In this document: piece after piece, positions 51,435-58,214 of the stretch
How the letters are laid out: the number at the start of each line of letters is the position of its first letter
Numbering within the stretch: position 1 is the first letter of the stretch
Assembly: GCF_900291015.1 (NCBI RefSeq)
Contig: NZ_OLKL01000046.1
Span: 1-58,214, forward strand
Direction of reading: 5' to 3'
DNA length: 58,214 bases
Source: Pseudomonas persica
Lineage (GTDB): Bacteria > Pseudomonadota > Gammaproteobacteria > Pseudomonadales > Pseudomonadaceae
The notes under the pieces: model-generated
Database searches by the model: none
Seen by the model: the letters and a program-made list of their open reading frames with translations, nothing else
Told to the model about the DNA's origin: nothing
Made by a program: the position numbers and the translations under genes

Positions 51435-51828
51435 GTGTAGTTCTCCTCATTTTTTCAGATAGCCCCATAGGCATTTCCTCTGGCTGGTGGTGTTTGTGGG
51501 TTCTCAAATTGCAGGCACGACAAAACCCCCTGCGCGGTATCGTTTCTTTAAACGAATGCGGTCGCGTGAGGTTGTGGTGCTGAAATCGAGGGCTGCCTTA
51601 TACTCCTGCCGACCATGAAAGTCAAGAAATTTACTTCTCATGGTGGATTGTCGCCATGCTTCTGGTTATCCTTGCTTGCGGTCACAAGGCTTAAATTCGA
51701 GCTATTTCAGTGCTTTTTTCGCTACCCACCACCCTTCCCGCCACGGAAGGTCGGATCGTACTCAGAAACGTCTGAGAATGCGCCCTAGGCACATGGCCAC
51801 TGGGTATCACCCACGATTTCCTAAATAA

Positions 51829-51934
51829 GCTGTTGAACCTGTGGCATCCACTCATAAATGAGAGTGGAAAATGATTGTGTGTTTAACAGCCATGCCGGGC
51901 ATTCCCAACAAACATCGGGGTCAAACGGGCATGG
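51829..51934. other. Candidate structured RNA or origin
   Basis: An outer stem GCTGTT/AACAGC with AAC/GTT encloses a CCACTC/GAGTGG hairpin (51829-51890). It is followed directly by a CCATGCC/GGCATGG stem (51890-51934). Confidence 0.4.
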
Positions 51935-51952
51935 ACACCTTTTCATACGCAT

Positions 51953-51984
51953 AAAAAAGCCCCGCCAGCAATTGCTGGCAGGGC
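51953..51984 (-). terminator. Intrinsic terminator of the small-gene operon
   Basis: On the minus strand, a stem of GCCC and GCCAGC pairs around AATT (one mismatch) is followed by six T residues. It lies 41 bp past the stop of the 52025 gene. Confidence 0.88.
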
Positions 51985-52024
51985 ATTTATTCCTGTTGTT
52001 TCCATTGTTTACACTCAGGTTAAA

Positions 52025-52504
52025 TTAAGCGGGAATCTCCAAAGGAGAGTAGCACGCCTGCACCTCTGCCTCGATTTGAGCCAGTTTCTTAGCTCTAGCT
52101 TGCTCGGCTGATTTCCGTTCTCTCTCTTCTTGGGCTTGGATCAGCTGCTGGCGCAGCAGACCTTGATAATGAGCACGTTCCGTTTCTAAACATTCCACAT
52201 ATTCTGCCTTCACTTTCAGCTTCAGCTCTGCAATATCTAGAGCTTGCAAGGCATCTGGCTTGATCATCATGCAAGAATAGTGCAGTGGGTCGGAGATGAC
52301 AGCGTGCTTTCTAGAGACTGTGTATCCTTCGGAGACTTTAGCTGCTACAGCTTCTAGGAAGTCGTGTGGGAGTGGTGCGCTCACTCCCTCCATGGATTGA
52401 GTCGTAAGTTTATAGAGCTTTACCTGATCATCGAGGCGATGTTGGAACTCAGCTTCGTCATACTTCGGAGGGGTGCCGGTAATTTTGATTTTTTCAGTCA
52501 TCAT
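52025..52504 (-). CDS. Hypothetical protein with coiled-coil C-terminus
   Basis: A 159-aa protein starting MMTEKIKITG, with AAGGA upstream. The C-terminal half (residues 95-150) is Glu/Gln/Lys-rich and probably a coiled coil. No family was recognised. It overlaps the upstream small gene by 11 nt and is last in a minus-strand group. Confidence 0.7.
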   Translation of the reverse strand: MMTEKIKITGTPPKYDEAEFQHRLDDQVKLYKLTTQSMEGVSAPLPHDFLEAVAAKVSEGYTVSRKHAVISDPLHYSCMMIKPDALQALDIAELKLKVKAEYVECLETERAHYQGLLRQQLIQAQEERERKSAEQARAKKLAQIEAEVQACYSPLEIPA

Positions 52505-52733
52505 TTTTTTCCTTTTGTTTATCCATGTAGTGCCTGTAAAAGCAATCAAGCACCGCTGCCCGATGCCGGTCTTCACTTGAAGTCGCGACAACTGGCGCTT
52601 GGGCAAGAGGCTTTGCACTAATCGTTGGTGTAGCTATTTTGGTTTGTTGTTGTAACGGTTGTTGTTGGGGTTTATTGGTTCTGCGAGCAACAGCCCGATC
52701 AAGGGCTTGCATAAAGGCTGCAATGTTACTCAT
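52494..52733 (-). CDS. Small hypothetical protein, Gln-rich
   Basis: A 79-aa protein starting MSNIAAFMQALDRAV with a Gln/Pro-rich middle (KPQQQPLQQQ). It overlaps both neighbours by a few nt, which supports translation as an operon. Function unknown. Confidence 0.6.
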   Translation of the reverse strand: MSNIAAFMQALDRAVARRTNKPQQQPLQQQTKIATPTISAKPLAQAPVVATSSEDRHRAAVLDCFYRHYMDKQKEKNDD

Positions 52734-52932
52734 ACATGCCATCCTTATTTTGTTTTAACCCATACTCTGCTACCAAGGTATCCACTTGGTCTGCGCACCT
52801 GCGATATTCTTCTTTGTTGCCGGTGGCGGATGCTGCTTTCTTCAGATGTCGATAGTGCTCAATCTGCTTGATAGCCAATATCTTGCTAATGTCATAACTG
52901 GTAGTTTTCGAAAATTTGGTAATTCTTGTCAT
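52726..52932 (-). CDS. Small hypothetical protein
   Basis: A 68-aa helical, basic protein starting MTRITKFSKTTSYDISK and overlapping the next gene by 8 nt. A GGAG site lies a few bases upstream of its ATG. Function unknown. Confidence 0.6.
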   Translation of the reverse strand: MTRITKFSKTTSYDISKILAIKQIEHYRHLKKAASATGNKEEYRRCADQVDTLVAEYGLKQNKDGMYE

Positions 52933-53137
52933 TGATGGTTCTCCGTTTGGGTTGAATCACTCGTCCCGCGAGACGGGTCAGTGATATTGCTGAATTGGCA
53001 TATTTAAGCCACGTATTCCGTGGCCTGTAGAGTTGCAAAAGTGAGGGGGCTGTAGGGTTGTATCCCCCAAAATAAAACCTCTCAAAACGCATTATAGAGC
53101 GTCCTATAGCCATAGATGGTTTAGGGCGGATGTAGGT

Positions 53138-53365
53138 TTAAGAAGCTTTCAGAGCTTCCTTGAAGCTTGGACTGATTAAGGCAAGTTCACCCGCATCCAC
53201 ACAAGTGCCGTCTTTGTGCTTTCCAATTACTGCGAAATACTTTTCAAGCACACGATCTGAAACAGGGACTAGCCTATGTTGAAGGGCGATCTTCTCCGGC
53301 CTCTCGTTTTCGAAGAAATTTACAATGAGATTGGATGACCGGTGAATCACAAGGAAATTATTCAT
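53138..53365 (-). CDS. Small hypothetical protein
   Basis: A 75-aa protein starting MNNFLVIHRSSNLIVNFFEN. Its ATG overlaps the stop of the zinc-finger gene (ATGA), so the two are coupled. Function unknown. Confidence 0.65.
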   Translation of the reverse strand: MNNFLVIHRSSNLIVNFFENERPEKIALQHRLVPVSDRVLEKYFAVIGKHKDGTCVDAGELALISPSFKEALKAS

Positions 53366-53595
53366 TGTTTCACCACCAGCTGCACTAGATAATCATGGAG
53401 GCTTTGCCGTGCTTGGAATGCTTTGATTGTGAGGTCTGTATAAGCATCATTCGGAATGCGGATTCGCACCAGCACTGCCTTTGCCCTATTGGACCTAAAC
53501 AGCTTGGAGCGACATGAGTTTGAGCACGTTCGGCTATCCAGACGTTTGTGTTGAAGCGATTTATTGCAAATACAGCAGATACGGGTATGCGTCAT
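53362..53595 (-). CDS. Small zinc-ribbon protein
   Basis: A 77-aa protein with CCICNK and CSNSC cysteine pairs at residues 7-32, a probable zinc site, followed by a basic and helical part. A very strong ribosome site (AAGGAGG) precedes it. Probably a DNA-binding or regulatory accessory gene of the element (inference). Confidence 0.75.
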   Translation of the reverse strand: MTHTRICCICNKSLQHKRLDSRTCSNSCRSKLFRSNRAKAVLVRIRIPNDAYTDLTIKAFQARQSLHDYLVQLVVKQ

Positions 53596-53673
53596 TGAAC
53601 CTCCTTGGGTCTATGAGTTAGGTGATTGTGTTGTATTAAGCCCGGCAACGGCTAATCCGTCAGACAAAATAAA

Positions 53674-53700
53674 GCCCTCAAACCGCAAGTGGTAGAGGGC
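53674..53700 (-). terminator. Terminator-like hairpin after the integrase
   Basis: GCCCTC/GAGGGC stem; on the minus strand it is followed by TTTATTTTG, which would stop integrase transcripts before the small-gene operon. Confidence 0.6.
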
Positions 53701-53716
53701 ATAAGGAAAGATAGGT

Positions 53717-53750
53717 GCCTATGGCCAATTAGAGGGGGAGAGCCATAGGC
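53717..53750. repeat. 9-bp inverted repeat downstream of the integrase
   Basis: GCCTATGGC/GCCATAGGC with a 16-nt spacer, next to the terminator-like hairpin; may be a second terminator or an operator for the small-gene operon. Confidence 0.4.
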
Positions 53751-53936
53751 GTCGAGCAACTGTACCAACAAAGGACAGGAAATACAGTCGCCCAAAGAAC
53801 GTCAGAAAGACGTAGAGACATATCTGAAATCGAACTTCAAACAATTTCATATATTGTTTATATGCTACCAACTAGACTCGAATATTGTCAATACCTGTTG
53901 TATATATTTTAAACCTTTAAGTAAAACTTATATTTC

Positions 53937-55277
53937 CTAATCAGTTGAACACAGTACATTCCTTAGCATGTCAGCGATAATTTCAACAGGCACTCCAGCC
54001 CCGTATGTGTCGAAGGTGATAGTGTGGGAGGCATGACCCATTACAGCTTGGGCATGGAGAACAGGAACTCCTTTTTCCTGCATCAATGATGCCAGTGAAT
54101 GACGTAATGAATGGAATACTAGGCCGCGTTCATAGGTGGTTTCTAGGGCCGCCGGGATACCCTGTTGATTCACCCACTCACCTGATGGCCTGTACCCAAA
54201 CTGGGCAAGCGCAGACACTCCTTCCATCCTGCATGTCTCGACATATCGCAAGAATGCTGCAAGGTCGAATCCATAAGCACCGTCAGTGATAGGCACTAGT
54301 CGCTTACTTTGTTTGTTCTTGATTGACTTCCCCTCCCCGTTTTCATTGATGTGGATGGCCACCACTCCTGAGTCTAGTGTTACAACGTCACTCGTCGTTA
54401 ACTGACATATTTCCTTGAGTCTTCCACCAGTGACGATACCCAAACTTAGTAGCCACCGCTTCCATGATGATTCAGGGAGGCTGCTCGCGTAGGTCATCAG
54501 CTTATGCACTTGTGTCTGAGTGAAAGCTTTACGGGTTGATTCAACACCTTTGGTCAGCTTCAGCTTCTTGTCGAATGTTCGGCTCAGATGGCCATTCTCG
54601 ACAGCCCATGCGAGCACAGCTGACAGCTTCACAATCAACTTGTTTACCGTTGAGGGCATCCGTCCTTGGGCTAATCGTCCCCTGAATGCCACAAGGTCTT
54701 CTCTTGAGTGGTTCCTGAAGTCCAACCCCTCCAGATGCTCACCAATGACTTTGTGGCACAGCTTCGTTTCCTTCAGGGTTGAAGGTTTCTGGTCTCCAGC
54801 ACGGTCTGCCATGTACAACTGAGCCAGTGCATCAAAGGTCATCGGTGACTCTGCTGGCGCTTTACTCATCACCCCCCTGTACTGTGTTTCCGCTGCGCTT
54901 GGGGGAACGTCAACGTTCCGGTAAAAATCCCCCCAGTGATGGAACGGATGACTGTCATCAGCAGATGCCACGGTGTGACTTACCAACGTCAGCAAATGCT
55001 CCCGTAGATCGTTCCACGAGGCTTCAGGCCGCTCAATGTGGAAGGTTTGGAGTGACGCTATGAGGTGACTAGAGGTTTCCATTGCCCCCCTTCGATCAGT
55101 GGTCTTCAGAGAGACAGACACCATTCTGCTTACGCTGCCTGTCATGCGAAGGCGCAGGTAGTAGATACCGTGTCGCCGGTAGTGGTAGGGACTGGCTAGT
55201 CGGCAATGTGGCCTCAAGGGCAACGTGCGGGTTGTGACACCACTTGTAACAGGGTGGCTCTGTAGGATCACGTTCAT
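53937..55277 (-). CDS. Tyrosine-family integrase of the island
   Basis: A 446-aa site-specific recombinase. An N-terminal arm-binding part and a SAM-like core-binding domain (residues ~150-250) precede the catalytic domain. Catalytic residues: Arg in TGGRLKEI (~300), His and Arg in HSLRHSLAS (~398), His in MGHASHTITF and the Tyr nucleophile in FDTYG (~425). The gene starts about 50 bp inside attR and reads inward, the usual layout. The 5' end of the gene contains two copies of the 12-bp-period repeats, which may allow self-repression by the integrase. Confidence 0.95.
   Translation of the reverse strand: MNVILQSHPVTSGVTTRTLPLRPHCRLASPYHYRRHGIYYLRLRMTGSVSRMVSVSLKTTDRRGAMETSSHLIASLQTFHIERPEASWNDLREHLLTLVSHTVASADDSHPFHHWGDFYRNVDVPPSAAETQYRGVMSKAPAESPMTFDALAQLYMADRAGDQKPSTLKETKLCHKVIGEHLEGLDFRNHSREDLVAFRGRLAQGRMPSTVNKLIVKLSAVLAWAVENGHLSRTFDKKLKLTKGVESTRKAFTQTQVHKLMTYASSLPESSWKRWLLSLGIVTGGRLKEICQLTTSDVVTLDSGVVAIHINENGEGKSIKNKQSKRLVPITDGAYGFDLAAFLRYVETCRMEGVSALAQFGYRPSGEWVNQQGIPAALETTYERGLVFHSLRHSLASLMQEKGVPVLHAQAVMGHASHTITFDTYGAGVPVEIIADMLRNVLCSTD
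55232..55252 (+). repeat. 12-bp-period repeats inside attR (candidate arm sites)
   Basis: TTGTGACAC at 55232 and TTGTAACAG at 55244 match the attL-side repeats in sequence, spacing and orientation. They lie within the first codons of the integrase gene. Confidence 0.65.
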
Positions 55278-55325
55278 GCTGGCTAACCCCTTGAATCTAT
55301 TGGATTAACCCTTTCCCTCTTTGTC

Positions 55326-55464
55326 GTTCTGGATGTATTGCCGGGAGGATTTGAGGAAGTTGAAGCGGATAACTTTGTTGTGGGATTACATCCGTGGGGT
55401 GACCGAGGCAAATGCGCCGTTGTTGATGGGTGAGACGCGGGAGATGCGCTTTGCTCAGGAATGA
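55326..55464 (+). pseudogene. attR: detached 3' end of the LysR gene
   Basis: Direct repeat of 44156-44290 (135 bp, one mismatch). It encodes the last 45 LysR residues and ends in a TGA stop at 55462, but has no start. It is the original chromosomal end of the gene, cut off by the insertion. Confidence 0.93.
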
Positions 55465-55466
55465 GG

Positions 55467-55626
55467 GGGCTGCTGCGTAGCCCATCGCCGGCAAGCCAGC
55501 TCCTACAAGGTCTGCGCTGGATTCAAGACAGGTGCTACACCTGTGAGCTGGCTTGCCGGCGAACACCGGCGCAGCCGGTGCCAGGCACCGCGTTGCCTGT
55601 TTCGCGCGCAAGACCGCTCCTACACG
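55467..55626. repeat. REP cluster right of the island
   Basis: Divergent REPs (CGCCGGCAAGCCAGCTCCTACA and its inverse), followed by an ACACCGGCGCAGCCGGTG hairpin and a further degenerate REP. They mark the return to core sequence; no gene lies between attR and yfiB. Confidence 0.75.
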
Positions 55627-55653
55627 CGGGTATGCTGGCCTGGGAGGCTGTGG

Positions 55654-56145
55654 TCAGTAGGAAGCCACCACAATGGACACGCGCCGGTTCTCGGTACGCC
55701 CGGCACTGGTGCGGTTGTCCGCCACCGGCTGGGTACTGCCCAGCCCGCGGGACTGGATATTCGGCGCCTGCATGCCTACCCCGACCAGCGCCTTGGCCAC
55801 GCTCTGCGCGCGGCGCTCGGACAGCTGCTGGTTATACGCCGCCCTGCCCGACGAATCGGCATGCCCGTCCACCCGCACGCCGTGGATGCCGACGCCAAGC
55901 AGCGCCTTGCCAATGCGCTCGACAATCGCCTGGCTCTGGCTGTTGAGGCTGTCCAGGTCGCTGCCGAACAGGACCTTGCCGGACAAATCGTAGGCCCAGC
56001 CTTCATCGGTTGGGGTAAAGCCTTCACGCTTGAGCGTGGCAATCTGTTCGGCGGTCAGGCCTTTAGGCGGGGCACTCTGGCAACCGGTCAGCGCCAGCAC
56101 GGCGAGCAACAAAGCCCAAAGGGGGAAACGCAAAGCCTGTATCAC
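55654..56145 (-). CDS. yfiB: OmpA-like outer-membrane lipoprotein YfiB
   Basis: A 163-aa lipoprotein starting at GTG (VIQALRFPLW) with AGGAG 8 nt upstream. The lipobox LTGC gives Cys21. The C-terminal OmpA domain has GHADSSGRAAYNQQLSERRAQSVAKAL and ends TENRRVSI, which binds peptidoglycan. In P. aeruginosa, YfiB traps YfiR and so frees YfiN. It starts 4 nt after the yfiN stop. Confidence 0.9.
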   Translation of the reverse strand: MIQALRFPLWALLLAVLALTGCQSAPPKGLTAEQIATLKREGFTPTDEGWAYDLSGKVLFGSDLDSLNSQSQAIVERIGKALLGVGIHGVRVDGHADSSGRAAYNQQLSERRAQSVAKALVGVGMQAPNIQSRGLGSTQPVADNRTSAGRTENRRVSIVVASY

Positions 56146-56149
56146 GGGG

Positions 56150-57421
56150 TCAACTCCTGTTCCTGATTTCGCTGGCGGACCGTTCCGTCTGCGCCACTTG
56201 CCAATGGCCACGGCGTTTGCGCTTGGCCTGGTACATCGCCACATCTGCGGCATTCAGAAGACTGGCGGGGTCAGCGCCGTCATCCGGGTAATAGGCAATA
56301 CCGACACTCAACGAGGTGGCGATACTGCGGCCACTGTCCAGCTGCACCGGCAACTTCATGCTGGCAACGATCTTCTCGGCAATGTCCTCGGCGTCCTGGC
56401 GCGAATGCAAAGGCGACAGCAACACAGCAAACTCGTCGCCACCCAGGCGCGCCACCAGGTCGTGCTCGCGCAACTGCGCGCGCACGCGGTCGGCCACGCT
56501 GATCAGCACTTCGTCGCCCACCGCATGGCCGAGGGTGTCGTTGATCTGCTTGAAGTGGTCGCTGTCGAGGAACAGCAACGCCAGGTGATCCTGCTGCCGT
56601 TCGGCATTGCGCACGCTGCGGCTCAGGCGCCCCTCGAAGAAGGCGCGGTTGGGCAGGCCGGTCAGGCTGTCATGGCTGGCCTGGTGGGCCAGGGTCTGGT
56701 TTTCGTTCTGCAGGTGGCTGTGCCATACCTCCAGCTCGTCCAGCAGGGCATTGAAATCATTGCCCAGTTCGTTGAGCTCGGCGATTGGCGCTTCCGGCAC
56801 GCGCCGGTCGAAGCTGCGCTCGCGGCGGGCGGCATGGGCAACACTGGCCAGGCCACGCAGGGGGCGGACGATATCGCTGAGCAGGCGCCGCGACAGGTAT
56901 TGGGCAGCCAAGGCGCTGAGGACCGTGCAGAACAGGATGCCGGCCAGGCCACTGAGCAGGAACAGCAACAGGCTACGACCCTGACCGACCAGTTCGATGT
57001 GCCCGACCTGTTGCTGCTGGTGCATGATCGGCAGCTTGACTGGCTCATCCAGCAAGGCGCTGGCTACCTGCCGCTCCAGCTTCGCAAGCATGCCGGTATC
57101 GCTGCGCTGCCAGCGGGCCAGTAGCTCGCCTTCGTTGTTGAATACTTTTGCCTCGGCCACTTCCTCGGTACTGGCAATCAGCGCCAGCGACTCATTGGCT
57201 GCGGCGCTATCGTCAAACACCACCGCCGCTTCCACCGTGTAGCTGATCGAGCGGGCGATCAGCTGCAGGTTGTCGTTGGCGTAGACGCGCAGGGCGAGCA
57301 CGCCCAGCAGGGTCAGGGAAATACCGGCCAGGCTCACGGCGAGCAAGGCGACGCTGAGGTGGCCACGGCCCAGCACCGAGCGCAGGGTCGGGCGCACGCC
57401 ACGCTTGCGGCTCGGTTTCAT
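56150..57421 (-). CDS. yfiN: Diguanylate cyclase YfiN
   Basis: A 423-aa membrane enzyme making cyclic-di-GMP. TM1 is at ~25-47, a periplasmic sensor domain follows, TM2 at ~150-170, HAMP, then GGDEF. The active site reads RLGGDEFAVLL, and the inhibitory RxxD site (REHD) lies five residues before it, so both catalysis and product feedback look intact. Context (yfiR upstream, yfiB downstream) identifies it as YfiN/TpbB. The ATG overlaps the yfiR stop. Confidence 0.93.
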   Translation of the reverse strand: MKPSRKRGVRPTLRSVLGRGHLSVALLAVSLAGISLTLLGVLALRVYANDNLQLIARSISYTVEAAVVFDDSAAANESLALIASTEEVAEAKVFNNEGELLARWQRSDTGMLAKLERQVASALLDEPVKLPIMHQQQQVGHIELVGQGRSLLLFLLSGLAGILFCTVLSALAAQYLSRRLLSDIVRPLRGLASVAHAARRERSFDRRVPEAPIAELNELGNDFNALLDELEVWHSHLQNENQTLAHQASHDSLTGLPNRAFFEGRLSRSVRNAERQQDHLALLFLDSDHFKQINDTLGHAVGDEVLISVADRVRAQLREHDLVARLGGDEFAVLLSPLHSRQDAEDIAEKIVASMKLPVQLDSGRSIATSLSVGIAYYPDDGADPASLLNAADVAMYQAKRKRRGHWQVAQTERSASEIRNRS

Positions 57422-57984
57422 GGTTGCACCGCCCGGCGCCGCGACAATTGCAGCACGCTGGGGTGAATACGCACGCCGGAGCGTGCCACCGAGTCGAGGT
57501 TGACTTCAAAGGCGACCTGCTGGTCGCTGACCCGCAAGCAGAACAGGCTGCCGACCGTGCACGGGTCGTCTGCCTCGCTGATGCTCAGCACCGGGTGGCC
57601 ACTGACGCGCTCGAACAGCCGGTCGCGCTGGCCCTGGTCGAGTTTGCCGATGTAGATGGCGTCGCAGGCCTGGGCAACCTGGCTATCGTCTGCCAGCAGC
57701 CGCCGCACCTGCAGCGGTCGGCCGGACTCCTGCACATGCCCTTTGATCAGGTCATCGGCGTATTCGGTCGGGCCGACCAGGCACAGGCGCAAGGGCGAGG
57801 GTTCGACGGGCCAGCGGGCGTAGCTGAAGATGCCCAGAACCACCTGGGTGACCGCCTTCGCGCGTTGCTGCGCCTGGGCGGCGGTCGTGGCGGGGTCTGC
57901 CCGGGCGGGGCCTGCGCAAAGGAACAGGACGGCCAGCAATAGCGAAAGCGCACAGCTTGTCACTCGCCTTGCGGCCACGTTCAT
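57418..57984 (-). CDS. yfiR: Periplasmic repressor YfiR
   Basis: A 188-aa DUF4154 protein with a cleavable signal peptide (cut near ARA-D30). The cysteine pair in DDPCTVGSLFC probably forms the disulfide that stabilises YfiR, with a further Cys pair in the first half. YfiR binds the periplasmic domain of YfiN and keeps it off; redox or envelope stress relieves this through YfiB. First gene of yfiRNB. Confidence 0.9.
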   Translation of the reverse strand: MNVAARRVTSCALSLLLAVLFLCAGPARADPATTAAQAQQRAKAVTQVVLGIFSYARWPVEPSPLRLCLVGPTEYADDLIKGHVQESGRPLQVRRLLADDSQVAQACDAIYIGKLDQGQRDRLFERVSGHPVLSISEADDPCTVGSLFCLRVSDQQVAFEVNLDSVARSGVRIHPSVLQLSRRRAVQP

Positions 57985-58080
57985 GTGGGAAATCTCTTAG
58001 GGCCCTTTCCGATATCGGCGCAACGATAGCACATGGCCGCATCAATGTAGGTATGAGCTGCTTTATGTATGGGGATTGAT

Positions 58081-58175
58081 GGCCCCATCGCCGGCAAGCC
58101 ACACAGGGATTCCACAGCCCTTGAGAGCTGCGCTTTACCTGTGGGAGATGGCCCAGCCCTTTGGGCTGCGCTGTC
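58081..58175. repeat. Degenerate REP-like sequence
   Basis: CCATCGCCGGCAAGCC and CCTGTGGGAGATGGCCCAG fragments with a CAGCCCTTTGGGCTG hairpin upstream of yfiR. The last 230 bp of the window hold no gene. Confidence 0.55.
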
Positions 58176-58214
58176 GCATAGAGAACTGAATTCGCAAGCG
58201 GTCCGTGCATCCTG

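Larger units (their letters stand above)
51435..52024. other. Non-coding, structured region
   Basis: 590 bp with no convincing gene. It contains two large nested hairpins (51829-51934) and the terminator of the small-gene operon. It could be a non-coding RNA, a long leader of the helicase gene or an origin. Confidence 0.6.
53596..53936. other. Non-coding gap downstream of the integrase
   Basis: 341 bp with no gene. It holds two hairpins: GCCCTC/GAGGGC (53674-53700) and GCCTATGGC/GCCATAGGC (53717-53750). The part next to the integrase is very AT-rich. Confidence 0.65.

Noticed and set aside
51640..51828. A 62-codon plus-strand frame in the structured gap
   Set aside because: No ribosome site and a translation dominated by basic residues and Ser/His without domain features.
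52892..53113. A 73-codon minus-strand frame in the island
   Set aside because: It overlaps the better-supported 52726-52932 gene, lacks a ribosome site and has no recognisable features. Left out, though a real small gene cannot be excluded.
44156..55464. A prophage or conjugative element
   Set aside because: No capsid, tail, portal, terminase, relaxase or type IV secretion gene was found.
1..58214. CRISPR array or tRNA/rRNA genes
   Set aside because: The many palindromes are REP elements at irregular distances, not direct repeats with unique spacers. No cloverleaf or rRNA sequence was recognised by eye.

Overview
The window is a piece of chromosome from a Pseudomonas of the P. putida group. 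The evidence is high-GC coding sequence, the pcaHG, cioAB, mcpS, ggt, mmsAB, ppoR and yfiRNB gene content, and about eighteen clusters of the 35-40 bp REP palindromes typical of P. putida genomes. No rRNA, tRNA or CRISPR array was seen. All calls rest on reading the sequence and recalled family knowledge; no database was searched.

Core left part (1-44.3 kb). Methionine and one-carbon genes (metE; a methylenetetrahydrofolate-reductase-like protein) are followed by a cstA-yjiX-yjiA operon, a PilZ protein, a purine-type NCS2 permease, radA, mscL, fpr, the LuxR solo ppoR and rlmG. Next come the cyanide-insensitive oxidase operon cioAB plus a 51-aa companion with a perfect ANR/FNR box upstream, an MFS exporter, an AzgA-type purine permease with trmA, and pcaHG with a PcaQ-like operator. 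Then follow a zinc metallopeptidase, mcpS, ggt, a LysR regulator, and mdaB divergent from a YgiN-like monooxygenase. After a TauE/LysR pair lies a six-gene phospholipid-type operon (32.8-38.6 kb) resembling E. coli ynbABCD. It encodes a CDP-alcohol phosphotransferase, a hydrolase-methyltransferase fusion, a PAP2-phosphatase fusion, a small membrane protein, a PlsC acyltransferase and a CdsA-like enzyme. dmeRF (Co/Ni efflux), a cupin, and mmsAB with a divergent LysR regulator complete this part.

Genomic island (about 44.16-55.46 kb). This 11.2-kb element is visibly AT-rich and holds no REP elements. It is bounded by a 135-bp direct repeat (one mismatch) that is the 3' end of the LysR gene next to mmsA. 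A tyrosine integrase lies at the right end, transcribed away from attR. The left copy of the repeat restores a full-length LysR protein, so the element targets the end of a protein-coding gene without destroying it. Its most notable cargo is a two-gene module: a TIR-like protein (ThsB type) followed by a two-transmembrane plus macro-domain protein (ThsA type). This is the architecture of a type II Thoeris anti-phage system. Other cargo is a serine resolvase with res-like repeats, a lipoprotein, a trypco2-like small protein, an XRE regulator, a P-loop helicase-like ATPase, a structured non-coding region and five small proteins. No relaxase, conjugation or phage structural gene was seen.

Core right part (55.5-58.2 kb). 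The chromosome resumes with the yfiR-yfiN-yfiB operon, which controls cyclic-di-GMP synthesis from the periplasm.
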